From Oscillospiraceae bacterium (GTDB lineage: Bacteria > Bacillota > Clostridia > Oscillospirales > Ruminococcaceae), in contig SVMQ01000057.1 of NCBI GenBank assembly GCA_015067375.1, positions 1 through 10,113 of the forward strand: a stretch of 10,113 nt of DNA, given 5' to 3'. A model generated the notes under the pieces. The model did no database searches. It was not told the origin of the DNA and saw nothing but the letters and a program-made list of their open reading frames with translations. Position numbers and translations under genes: made by a program. Below are positions 1 through 8,513 of the stretch, in pieces (the first letter of the stretch is position 1; every line of letters starts with the position of its first letter).

Positions 1-1
1 T

Positions 2-2017
2 ATCGATATCTATCTTTCCGAGTATATGGAGCAGGTAGTAAGCAAAATGGAGGTAAGTGATACTCCGTTTGAAAAATACAAGGGTCTTGTTGTGTCCATG
101 GAGGAAGCACAGTATGCAATATCAAGACCTCGGTTCGTGCTGTCCGAAAACGGAAAGAGATCGGTTTCAGAGCTGTATGCAGTAATAGAACAGCGTACTG
201 CGCTTTCCAAAGAAGCAGGAGTCAGACTCCCGCTTGACAACATCTGCGAGAACTTCAGCTTCGGTTTGCTGGAACGTTTTATTATAGCCTTTTCTGCAAT
301 GCCGCTGATAAATCTTTCTTATGAAAAGACATTCGGATATATAAATGATAACGTAAAGCTTTCAGCGCCTACGCTGGAGCTTGCGCTCAATATCTTTGCA
401 GGCGGAGATCTTTCGCTCGTGCCGACTCTGAGCAACGTACTTGTGAAGTATTTCTTTGAGGAAAACAAACAGAATCCGCTGAAAAGTGCACTCCGATTAA
501 GGGATTATTATGCATATATGCTTTCAGGGATGGGTTATTACAGCAATTATGATTTCATGACAATGTCCTCTGTGAAAGAGAGAGATTTCCTGTGTTATCC
601 CAAGCAGTATGATGAGATCTGCGGCATTATCCGTTCGGATATCAGTATAACAGTTCTCGTTGAGGGCAATGAGGGATGTGGCAGACGTCACCTTATAAAG
701 CAGGCGGCACTTGTCACTGGAAATCCTGTGCTTATGGTAGATCTTCAGGCGTACTGTAAGGAAGAAGAAAAGGATTCAGCGGATATTGATATCGTAAATC
801 AGCTTATCATGCGACAGTGTTATATCTGTATATACGGTGTGACTGATGAAAGCGATATGAAGCAGCTGCGCCACCTGTGCGATATCGCAGGAAAAGTCGC
901 AAGGCTGTTGTTTGTCTGCGCTGATAAAGGCACGGATGCGGCATCGCAGCTTGAGCGCAATGTATATTCGATACAACTTGGAGAGCTTTCACATGATGAG
1001 CGTTTTGGATTATGGAAGACCTTCGGTTTCGGGAATGATGATATCCTTCATGAGATATCAGGCAAATACCGATTCCGCCCTGCGCAGATAGTTACAGCCG
1101 CAAACGCAGTAAAGGACAGACTTCAGCTCAGTGCAAGAAAAGAGGAGATATCGCTTTTTGATGAGTGCTGTGCAAGACTTACCGAAAACTGTATGGGCGA
1201 CAAGGCGCAGAGAATAGAAAGCAAGTTTACGCTTGACGATCTGGTGCTTCCCGATGAGGAAAAATCACAGATCAGAGAGGCTTGTGCGCATATAAAATAC
1301 CGCCATCTGGTGTATGATAAATGGAATTTTGAAAGCCGTCTTTCCTACGGCAAGGGGCTGACAGTCCTCTTTGCGGGCCCCCCCGGAACCGGTAAGACCA
1401 TGGCGGCAACAATCATGGCAAGAGAGCTTGGTCTGCCTGCGTATCGCGTGGATATTTCCCGTGTTATGTCAAAGTATATCGGTGAAACAGAGAAAAGCCT
1501 GGGCGAGATCTTTGATATTGCACAGCAAAGCAATGCGATCCTTTTCTTTGATGAAACAGATGCCCTTTTCGGAAAGCGTTCCGAAATAAAAGACAGCCAT
1601 GATAAATATGCCAATGTAGAAACTTCGTTTTTGCTGCAGCGGCTTGAGAGCTTTGACGGGGTCGTTCTGATGTCAACTAATTTATTGCAGAATATCGACG
1701 ATGCTTTTATGCGTCGAATAAGTTATATCGTAAACTTCCCCTTCCCCGACGCTTCACGCAGACTGGAACTGTGGAAGAAGATGTTCCCACCCGAAATGCC
1801 TGTTGACGGTGAGCTGGATCTTGAATATCTTGCATCTCAGTTTGAGCTGTCAGGTGCGCTGATAAAGAACACCGTAATGTCTGCGGCGTTTCTCGCTGCC
1901 GATGAGGGTGAGGCAGTCAATATGCGCCATATACTCAGAGCTGTCAGAAAACAGCTGTCTAAACAGGGCAGAGTGCTGCTCAGAGAGGATCTCGGTAAAT
2001 ACTCAATGTTCTTCTGA
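2..2017 (+). CDS. AAA+ ATPase, eCIS (Afp15/Pvc15)-like, 5' partial
   Basis: Probable chaperone/remodelling ATPase of a contractile injection system-type locus, acting in the cytoplasm. Residues are numbered from the ATG at 26. That ATG has no Shine-Dalgarno and the frame is open to the window edge (IDIYLSEY precedes it), so the true start probably lies upstream. Residues ~68-124 form a helical/winged-helix-like region (LPLDNICENF, LLERFIIAF, PTLELALNIF) typical of these ATPases. Residues 214-222 (GNEGCGRRH) look like a P-loop whose Lys-Thr is replaced, so a first AAA module is probably inactive. The C-terminal module is complete: Walker A GPPGTGKT at 451-458, Walker B ILFFDE at 505-510, sensor-1 Asn552, and arginine-finger candidates Arg563-Arg564. 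The stretch around 521-545 (IKDSHDKYANVETSFLLQRL then ESFDG) is very characteristic of this AAA family. The next gene starts 14 nt after the stop. ATPase assignment is firm; the eCIS role is inferred from family resemblance. Confidence 0.85.
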   Translation: MDIYLSEYMEQVVSKMEVSDTPFEKYKGLVVSMEEAQYAISRPRFVLSENGKRSVSELYAVIEQRTALSKEAGVRLPLDNICENFSFGLLERFIIAFSAMPLINLSYEKTFGYINDNVKLSAPTLELALNIFAGGDLSLVPTLSNVLVKYFFEENKQNPLKSALRLRDYYAYMLSGMGYYSNYDFMTMSSVKERDFLCYPKQYDEICGIIRSDISITVLVEGNEGCGRRHLIKQAALVTGNPVLMVDLQAYCKEEEKDSADIDIVNQLIMRQCYICIYGVTDESDMKQLRHLCDIAGKVARLLFVCADKGTDAASQLERNVYSIQLGELSHDERFGLWKTFGFGNDDILHEISGKYRFRPAQIVTAANAVKDRLQLSARKEEISLFDECCARLTENCMGDKAQRIESKFTLDDLVLPDEEKSQIREACAHIKYRHLVYDKWNFESRLSYGKGLTVLFAGPPGTGKTMAATIMARELGLPAYRVDISRVMSKYIGETEKSLGEIFDIAQQSNAILFFDETDALFGKRSEIKDSHDKYANVETSFLLQRLESFDGVVLMSTNLLQNIDDAFMRRISYIVNFPFPDASRRLELWKKMFPPEMPVDGELDLEYLASQFELSGALIKNTVMSAAFLAADEGEAVNMRHILRAVRKQLSKQGRVLLREDLGKYSMFF

Positions 2018-2024
2018 AAGGAGG
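2017..2024 (+). promoter_or_regulatory. Shine-Dalgarno of the giant gene
   Basis: AAAGGAGG overlaps the last base of the ATPase TGA stop and lies 7 nt before the ATG at 2032. It fixes the start of the 2153-residue protein and suggests coupled expression with the ATPase. Confidence 0.85.
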
Positions 2025-2031
2025 TTGGATT

Positions 2032-5000
2032 ATGAATTTTGCCAATGCTACAAAGATCTCAAAAGAAGCTATACTGGAACGCAAGCAGATGCTTGACGTT
2101 GCACGCGAGGAAGATGCGGCGATTGCCGATAATCTGACCGAGCTTAGCAGAATAAAGCAGGCAGAAAACAATAAGACACGTGAGCCAAACAGGATCGTAG
2201 GCTTTTTTAAGAGGCTTTTCAGCTTTTTCAGCAGAAGAAGTGCCTCCAAAAGATATACAAGCGGTGATATGTCAACAGGTTCGGGCAAGGAGCGCATGGG
2301 CGGAGCTTATGAGGAGTTCCTGCTGGCGCAGCTTTCGTTCCAGACCGGTGGCAGCACTGCCTACAAGGACAATGCGCAGGCAAGCCTGCAGTTTTCTTCC
2401 AGAAGCAGTAACGGTGGCTCAGAAGCAGATACAAGCACTGCTGCCATTGACCGTGATATGAGCAGGAGAGGCAATAGACTCAATAATTCCTCAACTGTTG
2501 TCACATACAAGGACAAACTGCGCCTTATTGACGTTACCGCAAATTTTAAAATGAGAGGCGGCTTCGGACAGACAACAGCGGAATACAAAGCGAAAACCGC
2601 AAGTCTGAAGCTTATGAACGAGTATCGCAAGCTCACTGTTCACGGAAATGGAAACGGTGCGTTTACGCTGCTGCATGATTATACTTCCGATACGGATAAG
2701 TTCGGAGAGGTAGTAAGCGCAGATATCTATTACAGTAACGCTGAGATCGAAACAGGTAACTTCTTTATTCGCGACGGACGTCAGGGGCCTGAGCTCATTT
2801 TCGGCGGAGCAAACGGAAGTATTACTGTTCCCGACCTTTTCAAGGCGAATTTCTTTGCTGCTGAAGCCAATGGTACAGATATCACCGCTTCGGATATTAT
2901 GATCTACCCGCTGAAAAATATTCTGTCATGGAAAGCCAATGAGAGCATTCCGATGGACGGAAATTTCGTAATGAACGACAATGGACTTCTTCTTCAGACT
3001 GTACCGTTTGAGCTGGAAGATATTGAAGCCATGGGCGGACTGTTCAAGGCTGAACAGGCGCGCTTTAATATGGCTGTCAATGAGTCAGGCGATGTCGGGC
3101 TTGAGTCAAACCTCGGAAAATGGAAACTCGGAGTGTCGCTGGAAAATATCGCAAGCATCGAGAAAACAGGCGAAAATACCGATGTAGAGGTCACCGAGGA
3201 TCGCAGATTGCGTATTCCGAACAACGCTTCCGAAAAATACAGATTGTCGCTCCTGGGACATGATTTTGAGCTTCAGGCAACAGGCGCCGATACATTTATT
3301 GAAGTAGGTGAAAAATTCCTCGGACTCGGATTCAATCCTATAGATATTTCAATCGGCGGTTTAACCATAGAACAGGCACAGCTGAATATAGGCGTGGGCA
3401 AAGGTCAGGCAGAGCTTGGCTTCAGTGCAGACGCTATATCCAAGGCGGAACAGGGCGAATCTGTATTCCCTGAAGGAATGCAGATAGCCAACGTCAAGGG
3501 TAAGATCAGTGAAAAGGGTGTGCAGGTCGAGTCGGCTGAAATGAGCTATACAGGCGAGATCGGCGGAGTTTCGATCGGCGATATGAGAGCCGGTATCACC
3601 AACCTCGTTATTAACAACGACGGAGTATACTTTGATAAAATAGCAGCTACCGTCAATGATATGGCGATAGGCTCTTATGCTTCTGTGACAGAAGCAGGCG
3701 TTTCGTTGGCGAAGGCAAAAGAGGACAAAGGCGTAAGCATAAATGTCCTCTTCGACGGGCTTGATCTTAATATTGAGGACAAGATACCCTATGTTGATAT
3801 AAGCGCAGAGGGTATAAAAGGCGATATAAGCATCAAAGAGGGTGATTCCTCTGTATCTATTGATGGCGGAAGTATCAGCGTGAGCGTGAAGGATTTCGTT
3901 ACACTTACATTGAATGACTTCGCTTATGCAAACGGAACGTTTTCTGCTGAAACTGTGCGCGCAGATATTCTCAACGGCGGTAAATTCGAGTCAGAGCTTT
4001 TCTGCGTTGATGCAGTGTCGCTGGCAGCCACAAAGCTTGCTATTAGCAAAAATGGCGTGTCGGTCGAAGATGGCGGTAAGATCAGTGCAGAGCTTGCAGG
4101 CGTAAAGCTCGCAGGCATTGACATCAGCAATATCAATGCCGATATAGATCCTGCAAATTGGAATGTAAAGGCGCAGGTTGAACTGAAAGACGTAGGACAC
4201 GATTTCGATTTTGCTTCGCTGAAGTTCGGCGGTGTGATCGGTGTTGAATATACAGACGGAGCACTCACTGCCGTTGTCGATGGCATTAGTGCATCGATAG
4301 ATACCGACTATTTCACACTGTCTGTGTCTGAAATCAGTAAGACCTCAGGCAAGGATCTTCAGTTCGGTTCCGTTGTGGTCAGCACTAGTAAGCTTCTTGG
4401 CGACAAGGCAATAACTGCGAATGTAAAGGATCTTGTTCTCAGCAGATATGCGTCGAACATTTCGTTTGGCAGTATCGTTATAAACTATAACAGCGACATC
4501 AGTATTTTTGGTGCGGTGATCATCGAAACGCCGCAGGTAGAGATCGCCGAGAATTTCTCGGGATTCATAGCAGGGGGAAAAGTGCGCCTTGATACACCGC
4601 TCCTTGAAGCAAGCGGTGACTTTGAGGTGTCTTTCCTTAAGGATAACAGTTATTTCCCCTCTGTTACAAAGGCCGACAACCTTAGTGTTGAGATCAAAAA
4701 TGTCGCAAAGATCGACAATATAGAGGTAACAAGCGTGCAGGACGAGCTGCGCATTAAGTTCAGCAATATTGATCTTGATAAGAAATTCGGTTCCGGCTTC
4801 AGCCTTTCTGCCGAGTCTTTAGGCGGTACTTTCCATCTGTCCAAAAAGGATAAGGTGCGTCTGACCGATGTAAGCGGCAGCATAAATGCGTCCTATCAGG
4901 ATTTCTTCAGCCTTTCGCTCTCAGATATCGCTAACGATGATAAGGGTATCTATGCAGGAAACATCAACGCAACACTTACAAAGACCGATTTCTTCGGCGG

Positions 5001-8000
5001 AATGATCAAGATAGCGGGAATTGAAGTCAATGCAAAGAATATCGGAATCAGCAGCCGAGGCCTGTACGTCGGTGAGGGCGCATCCTTTGACGCTCTTATA
5101 AAAGGCATGAATATAGCGGGCTGCGAGATCAGCGCTGTAACAGCTGCGATTGGCCCTGAGGGAGCGTTTGAGGCAGGAATAAACTTTGCCGAGCAAGGAT
5201 CTGAGGTAAAGCTCTCCGATGGATTTTCATTTGTCTTTACAGGTGCGGCGCAGTTTGGTTATGACAACGGCACTCTGTCTATTGACCTTTCCAAGACGGG
5301 TATCGGTTTCAAAACCCAAATGATGGAAATGACGGCAGCAGGTATTTCTGCTGAAGTCGGCGGATTTGGAATCGAAAAGCTCGATGTCAGCATAAAGAAT
5401 ATTCCCGGACTTGACGGTGCTGTAGCTGCACAGGCAAAAAGTCTCTTGCTCACCCGTGATAAGCTGGGCTTTGAGAGCATAACAGTGTCCTATTCCGATA
5501 AGATATCCCTGTTCGACGGAATGATCACAGTTGATAAGCCCGTTGTGGATATCCAAAACAACTTTGAAAGAATAGAAGCAAGCGGTAATATCGGCTTTAC
5601 GACCAAGGTCTTGAATGCAGGCGGCGATATCAGAGTCGCTTATGACAGGAGCAAAACTATGCCTGAGCTTGTGTCGGCGAAAAATGTGTCGTTGGGAATC
5701 GATAAGGTAGGTACATTGTCGATCGGCGAGATGCTTACCGAGAATGATGCCAAGACACTTCGCTTCAATGATATTGCTCTTGAAGGCTTCAGTCATGATG
5801 GCGATGGGGAAGGCAGATCGTTGTTTGAGAGAATGTGCTCCACCATCAGAGAGGGTATGTCGGCAACTCTGGCAACCGCTACATATGACAAGACGAATGG
5901 ATTGCAGTACAACTTTGACGATATTCAGTTCAAGATAAAGCAGTATAAGATTCCTTTCGGCGAAAAGGGCGAGGCTATCATAAATGTTCAGGATAAGATA
6001 TTGCATCTTGATTATGCAATAAGTCTCCCGAACGATCATAAATTCCCTGCAGACGCTAAAAACTGGCAGGTTCCGAGGCTTATTGAGCTGGGTGCGGATT
6101 ATCCTATCATCCCAGGTGCAGTATCCGTCGGTGGCTCGTTGTTTGCGGGTGCGGCAATGAATGCAACAGCCGCTCTTGATATGAAGCTCGATACGACCGA
6201 AAAGTCAGTAGTGGGTAATGCGGCTGCCGAACTTAAAGCAATAGCAGGCGTAGGCGCAAATGCAAAGCTCACCATAGGTGTGCCCGGTCTTGCTTCGCTA
6301 GTGCTGGGACTCGAGGGCACTCTTGCGGGAATGATTTCCGATTCCCGTATTCAGGCAAATGTCGGAATTCAGATGCTCAACGGCAGACCAGATATCATGA
6401 AGGAAAAGACCGATTTCAGCTATGATCTCAATTTCAAAATGAAGTCATATCTTAAGGCGTTTGTCAATGCCAAGGCGCTGTTCGTTCTGGATAAGCAGCT
6501 TTACAGTGCCGATATTGCCAATATCGATCTCTGCTCGGCAGCACTGTCGGGTAGTGCGGGCTTTGGCGTTGATGGCAAATGGCGACTCAACGATGACAGA
6601 GTATTTGATTTCAATCTCGGTGAACAGCTCAAAGATGTGCTCAATATCCGCTCAGCAGGAGAGCAACTGGATAAAGCACGAAGCCTGAATAATAAAATGA
6701 AGGAATATCAGGCAATGATCGGCTTTGATGTCTGGGGCTCGGAAAAGGCATTATATACCGCCTCCAAGCTGCAGGGCGATATCATGAGTCAGCTTTCGGC
6801 CATAAGCGAACTGAGCGAGTATGCTATAAGACGGCTTGCATCAATTGATAAGAAGTCGATCGATGCGGAAAGAGAGCAGGATCGCAGCAGAGCCGATATA
6901 GAAAATAAAGCGCTTATACTTGAGCGTGTTGCTAAGTTGAATTCAGGCAATGATATGTCAGAGGCTGACCTCAGGATGGCAGCTACTATTGACATCCTTC
7001 TCCAGAAGAAAGCAGAAAAAAATACCCTGTCGGCGAAAGATGTGATGCCGATGATATCGTCACTGCATGATGTTGAACCGATCAAGGTCATGGCATACAT
7101 CAGTAAGAGGTGGGGACTTAATGTAAAATCAGGCAGCTCGGAAGGAGGACGTTTGGGTGAGGACGATGTTATCAAGTATCAGAATGACTATGTAGTTCTC
7201 AGGAAAACATTGAAATCTATCTATGATCGTCCGATAAACTATGAGAAAGAGCATCTTGAATCATTGTATGAAACTGCGGTTAATTCAAGCAAAAAGGTGA
7301 TCTCAGACAGCCGTCTGAACAATCAGATGTTCATGGAAAAGTCATCTGCCACCCTGAAAGATATAAAGCTCAAAAATGAGGAGTATATCAAGATCACCGA
7401 CCAGATAGTTGAGGCTGAAAAGAAGATCAACGAATATGCTGAAAAAGAAAAAAATGCAAGCGCCAAGGAAATGGAGCTGATGAATGATGAGGCCTCTGCA
7501 TCAGCTAACCAGAGCAAGATAGCTGAACAACGTAAAAAGGTCGGCAAATATGTCCTTAAGCTTGATGAGTACAAGAAAAAGAAGAATAAGCTGGTTGAAA
7601 CACAGTCAGCGATCAGTACTTCTCTTAACGTCATAAAGCTCCAGTTCGTCAATAACACGGATACCCAGAAACTAGTAGAAAGTATCGGCCTCAGTGCGAA
7701 CGAATTCAGGGACAAACGCAAGGCGATGAGCAACCAACGTGATAAGCTTATTGATTACAATAAGGTCATCAGACATAATGAGGCAGCGATCGATCTGTCG
7801 GGTATTCATTCCCCTGAAAACAGCAAGACAAAATACGATCTTAATCCCCTCAGAGCAATGGTAAACGAGATGGGCAGCAGCTCTTATAACGATAGCTATA
7901 AGAAGGTGATAGAGGACTTTATTTCCGCAAATACCACAAGTGTTTCCTATGACAAGTACAAGGAGATCAGCGACCAGCTCATCAGCAAAAACCGCGAAAA

Positions 8001-8493
8001 GAACACTGCCAGATATACAAGATTGCTGACCCACAGACTTGTAGCGGCCGATAAACGCAACCAAACGGATTTTGTTGAAGACAAACTGTTAAGACGAATG
8101 CTGGGCGAAAATTTTACAAAAGATGTTTCCAGTGAGAAAAAAGGTCAGGAACTGATAGATGCTCTGTCATTTGATATGGTGTCTAAAATGAATACCAGCA
8201 GCTCTGATATCGAAGAAAGGCAGAATCATATCAGGGCGCTTGAGGATATCATCATTCAAGCGGCAGAAGCCAACAGCACAGCAATCAGTACATTGTACAA
8301 GCTCAATGAGATATCTCCACAGTCCTTCGCCGTGGATTATGATCCTTATCAAGAAAATTCCTCAACCGAAGGAGTGAAGAATTCTATCGGCACATTGGCC
8401 AAGGGTGAAGAATTTGAAGACGGCGAGTATGCTTCCATGATCAACAGACTTCACAATGAGGCCAAAACCATAACCAATGAAATAAAACAATAA
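2032..8493 (+). CDS. Giant beta-repeat / coiled-coil protein (2153 aa), function unknown
   Basis: Not recognised as a named family. No signal peptide or clear membrane helix is seen, so it is made as a cytoplasmic protein. Residues 1-150 are polar and low-complexity, with a basic aromatic patch at 54-74 (RIVGFFKRLFSFFSRR). Residues ~165-1350 are a long run of alternating polar/hydrophobic beta-strand-like segments, with recurring 'G-V-x-V' and 'GV.IG/GI.I' elements and a clear tandem duplication (618-953 versus 954-~1260). Residues ~1355-1435 are rich in Ala and Gly. Residues ~1530-2153 are helical and highly charged, with the strongest coiled coil at ~1783-1870 (EAEKKINEYAEKEKN, KLDEYKKKKNKLVE). 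The gene sits between the CIS-like AAA ATPase and a membrane pseudokinase-like gene. It could be a large cargo or toxin, a structural or tail-length component, or an AsmA-like beta-groove protein; sequence reading alone does not decide. Frame and start are certain, function is not. Confidence 0.95.
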   Translation: MNFANATKISKEAILERKQMLDVAREEDAAIADNLTELSRIKQAENNKTREPNRIVGFFKRLFSFFSRRSASKRYTSGDMSTGSGKERMGGAYEEFLLAQLSFQTGGSTAYKDNAQASLQFSSRSSNGGSEADTSTAAIDRDMSRRGNRLNNSSTVVTYKDKLRLIDVTANFKMRGGFGQTTAEYKAKTASLKLMNEYRKLTVHGNGNGAFTLLHDYTSDTDKFGEVVSADIYYSNAEIETGNFFIRDGRQGPELIFGGANGSITVPDLFKANFFAAEANGTDITASDIMIYPLKNILSWKANESIPMDGNFVMNDNGLLLQTVPFELEDIEAMGGLFKAEQARFNMAVNESGDVGLESNLGKWKLGVSLENIASIEKTGENTDVEVTEDRRLRIPNNASEKYRLSLLGHDFELQATGADTFIEVGEKFLGLGFNPIDISIGGLTIEQAQLNIGVGKGQAELGFSADAISKAEQGESVFPEGMQIANVKGKISEKGVQVESAEMSYTGEIGGVSIGDMRAGITNLVINNDGVYFDKIAATVNDMAIGSYASVTEAGVSLAKAKEDKGVSINVLFDGLDLNIEDKIPYVDISAEGIKGDISIKEGDSSVSIDGGSISVSVKDFVTLTLNDFAYANGTFSAETVRADILNGGKFESELFCVDAVSLAATKLAISKNGVSVEDGGKISAELAGVKLAGIDISNINADIDPANWNVKAQVELKDVGHDFDFASLKFGGVIGVEYTDGALTAVVDGISASIDTDYFTLSVSEISKTSGKDLQFGSVVVSTSKLLGDKAITANVKDLVLSRYASNISFGSIVINYNSDISIFGAVIIETPQVEIAENFSGFIAGGKVRLDTPLLEASGDFEVSFLKDNSYFPSVTKADNLSVEIKNVAKIDNIEVTSVQDELRIKFSNIDLDKKFGSGFSLSAESLGGTFHLSKKDKVRLTDVSGSINASYQDFFSLSLSDIANDDKGIYAGNINATLTKTDFFGGMIKIAGIEVNAKNIGISSRGLYVGEGASFDALIKGMNIAGCEISAVTAAIGPEGAFEAGINFAEQGSEVKLSDGFSFVFTGAAQFGYDNGTLSIDLSKTGIGFKTQMMEMTAAGISAEVGGFGIEKLDVSIKNIPGLDGAVAAQAKSLLLTRDKLGFESITVSYSDKISLFDGMITVDKPVVDIQNNFERIEASGNIGFTTKVLNAGGDIRVAYDRSKTMPELVSAKNVSLGIDKVGTLSIGEMLTENDAKTLRFNDIALEGFSHDGDGEGRSLFERMCSTIREGMSATLATATYDKTNGLQYNFDDIQFKIKQYKIPFGEKGEAIINVQDKILHLDYAISLPNDHKFPADAKNWQVPRLIELGADYPIIPGAVSVGGSLFAGAAMNATAALDMKLDTTEKSVVGNAAAELKAIAGVGANAKLTIGVPGLASLVLGLEGTLAGMISDSRIQANVGIQMLNGRPDIMKEKTDFSYDLNFKMKSYLKAFVNAKALFVLDKQLYSADIANIDLCSAALSGSAGFGVDGKWRLNDDRVFDFNLGEQLKDVLNIRSAGEQLDKARSLNNKMKEYQAMIGFDVWGSEKALYTASKLQGDIMSQLSAISELSEYAIRRLASIDKKSIDAEREQDRSRADIENKALILERVAKLNSGNDMSEADLRMAATIDILLQKKAEKNTLSAKDVMPMISSLHDVEPIKVMAYISKRWGLNVKSGSSEGGRLGEDDVIKYQNDYVVLRKTLKSIYDRPINYEKEHLESLYETAVNSSKKVISDSRLNNQMFMEKSSATLKDIKLKNEEYIKITDQIVEAEKKINEYAEKEKNASAKEMELMNDEASASANQSKIAEQRKKVGKYVLKLDEYKKKKNKLVETQSAISTSLNVIKLQFVNNTDTQKLVESIGLSANEFRDKRKAMSNQRDKLIDYNKVIRHNEAAIDLSGIHSPENSKTKYDLNPLRAMVNEMGSSSYNDSYKKVIEDFISANTTSVSYDKYKEISDQLISKNREKNTARYTRLLTHRLVAADKRNQTDFVEDKLLRRMLGENFTKDVSSEKKGQELIDALSFDMVSKMNTSSSDIEERQNHIRALEDIIIQAAEANSTAISTLYKLNEISPQSFAVDYDPYQENSSTEGVKNSIGTLAKGEEFEDGEYASMINRLHNEAKTITNEIKQ
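3883..4890 (+). repeat. Protein-level repeat copy 1 in the giant protein (residues 618-953)
   Basis: First of two long homologous units. Landmarks are SVKDFVTLTLNDF at 618, the ATKLAISKNGVSVEDGG block at 666, SFGSIVINYNSDISIFGAV further on, NLSVEIKNVAKIDNIEV ending near 899, and FSNIDLDKKFG around 912. Each has a counterpart about 335 residues later. The copies are diverged at DNA level, so this is an old duplication and not a recent recombination product. Confidence 0.8.
4891..5811 (+). repeat. Protein-level repeat copy 2 in the giant protein (residues 954-~1260)
   Basis: Second unit: SYQDFFSLSLSDI at 954, AKNIGISSRGLYVGEGAS at 1001, GFESITVSYSDKISLFDGM, NVSLGIDKVGTLSIGEM around 1225, and FNDIALEGFSHDG around 1247. 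Offsets to copy 1 are 336, 335, 332 and 335 residues at successive landmarks, so the alignment is nearly gap-free. The exact end is uncertain because similarity fades after ~1260. Confidence 0.8.
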
Positions 8494-8499
8494 ATCAAC

Positions 8500-8506
8500 A
8501 AAGGAG
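8500..8506 (+). promoter_or_regulatory. Shine-Dalgarno of the membrane pseudokinase-like gene
   Basis: AAAGGAG sits in the 20-nt gap after the giant gene and 7 nt before the ATG at 8514, which supports this start and co-transcription. Confidence 0.85.
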
Positions 8507-8513
8507 TGAGCAA

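Noticed and set aside
26..28. ATG at 26 as the true start of the ATPase
   Set aside because: No Shine-Dalgarno is present and the frame is open to the window edge with family-like sequence, so the gene is treated as 5' partial.
3924..4286. 120-codon minus-strand open frame
   Set aside because: Ser/Pro/Ala-rich shadow of the giant gene in a region of clear plus-strand repeat homology.
5227..6039. 270-codon minus-strand open frame
   Set aside because: It lies fully inside the giant gene, whose plus-strand frame shows conserved internal repeats; the antisense frame has no RBS and a Cys/His-rich composition typical of a shadow.
7323..7733. 136-codon hydrophobic minus-strand open frame that looks like membrane helices
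   Set aside because: It is the antisense of the Lys/Glu-rich coiled coil: AAG and GAG codons read backwards as Leu and Phe/Ser codons, which mimics a membrane protein.
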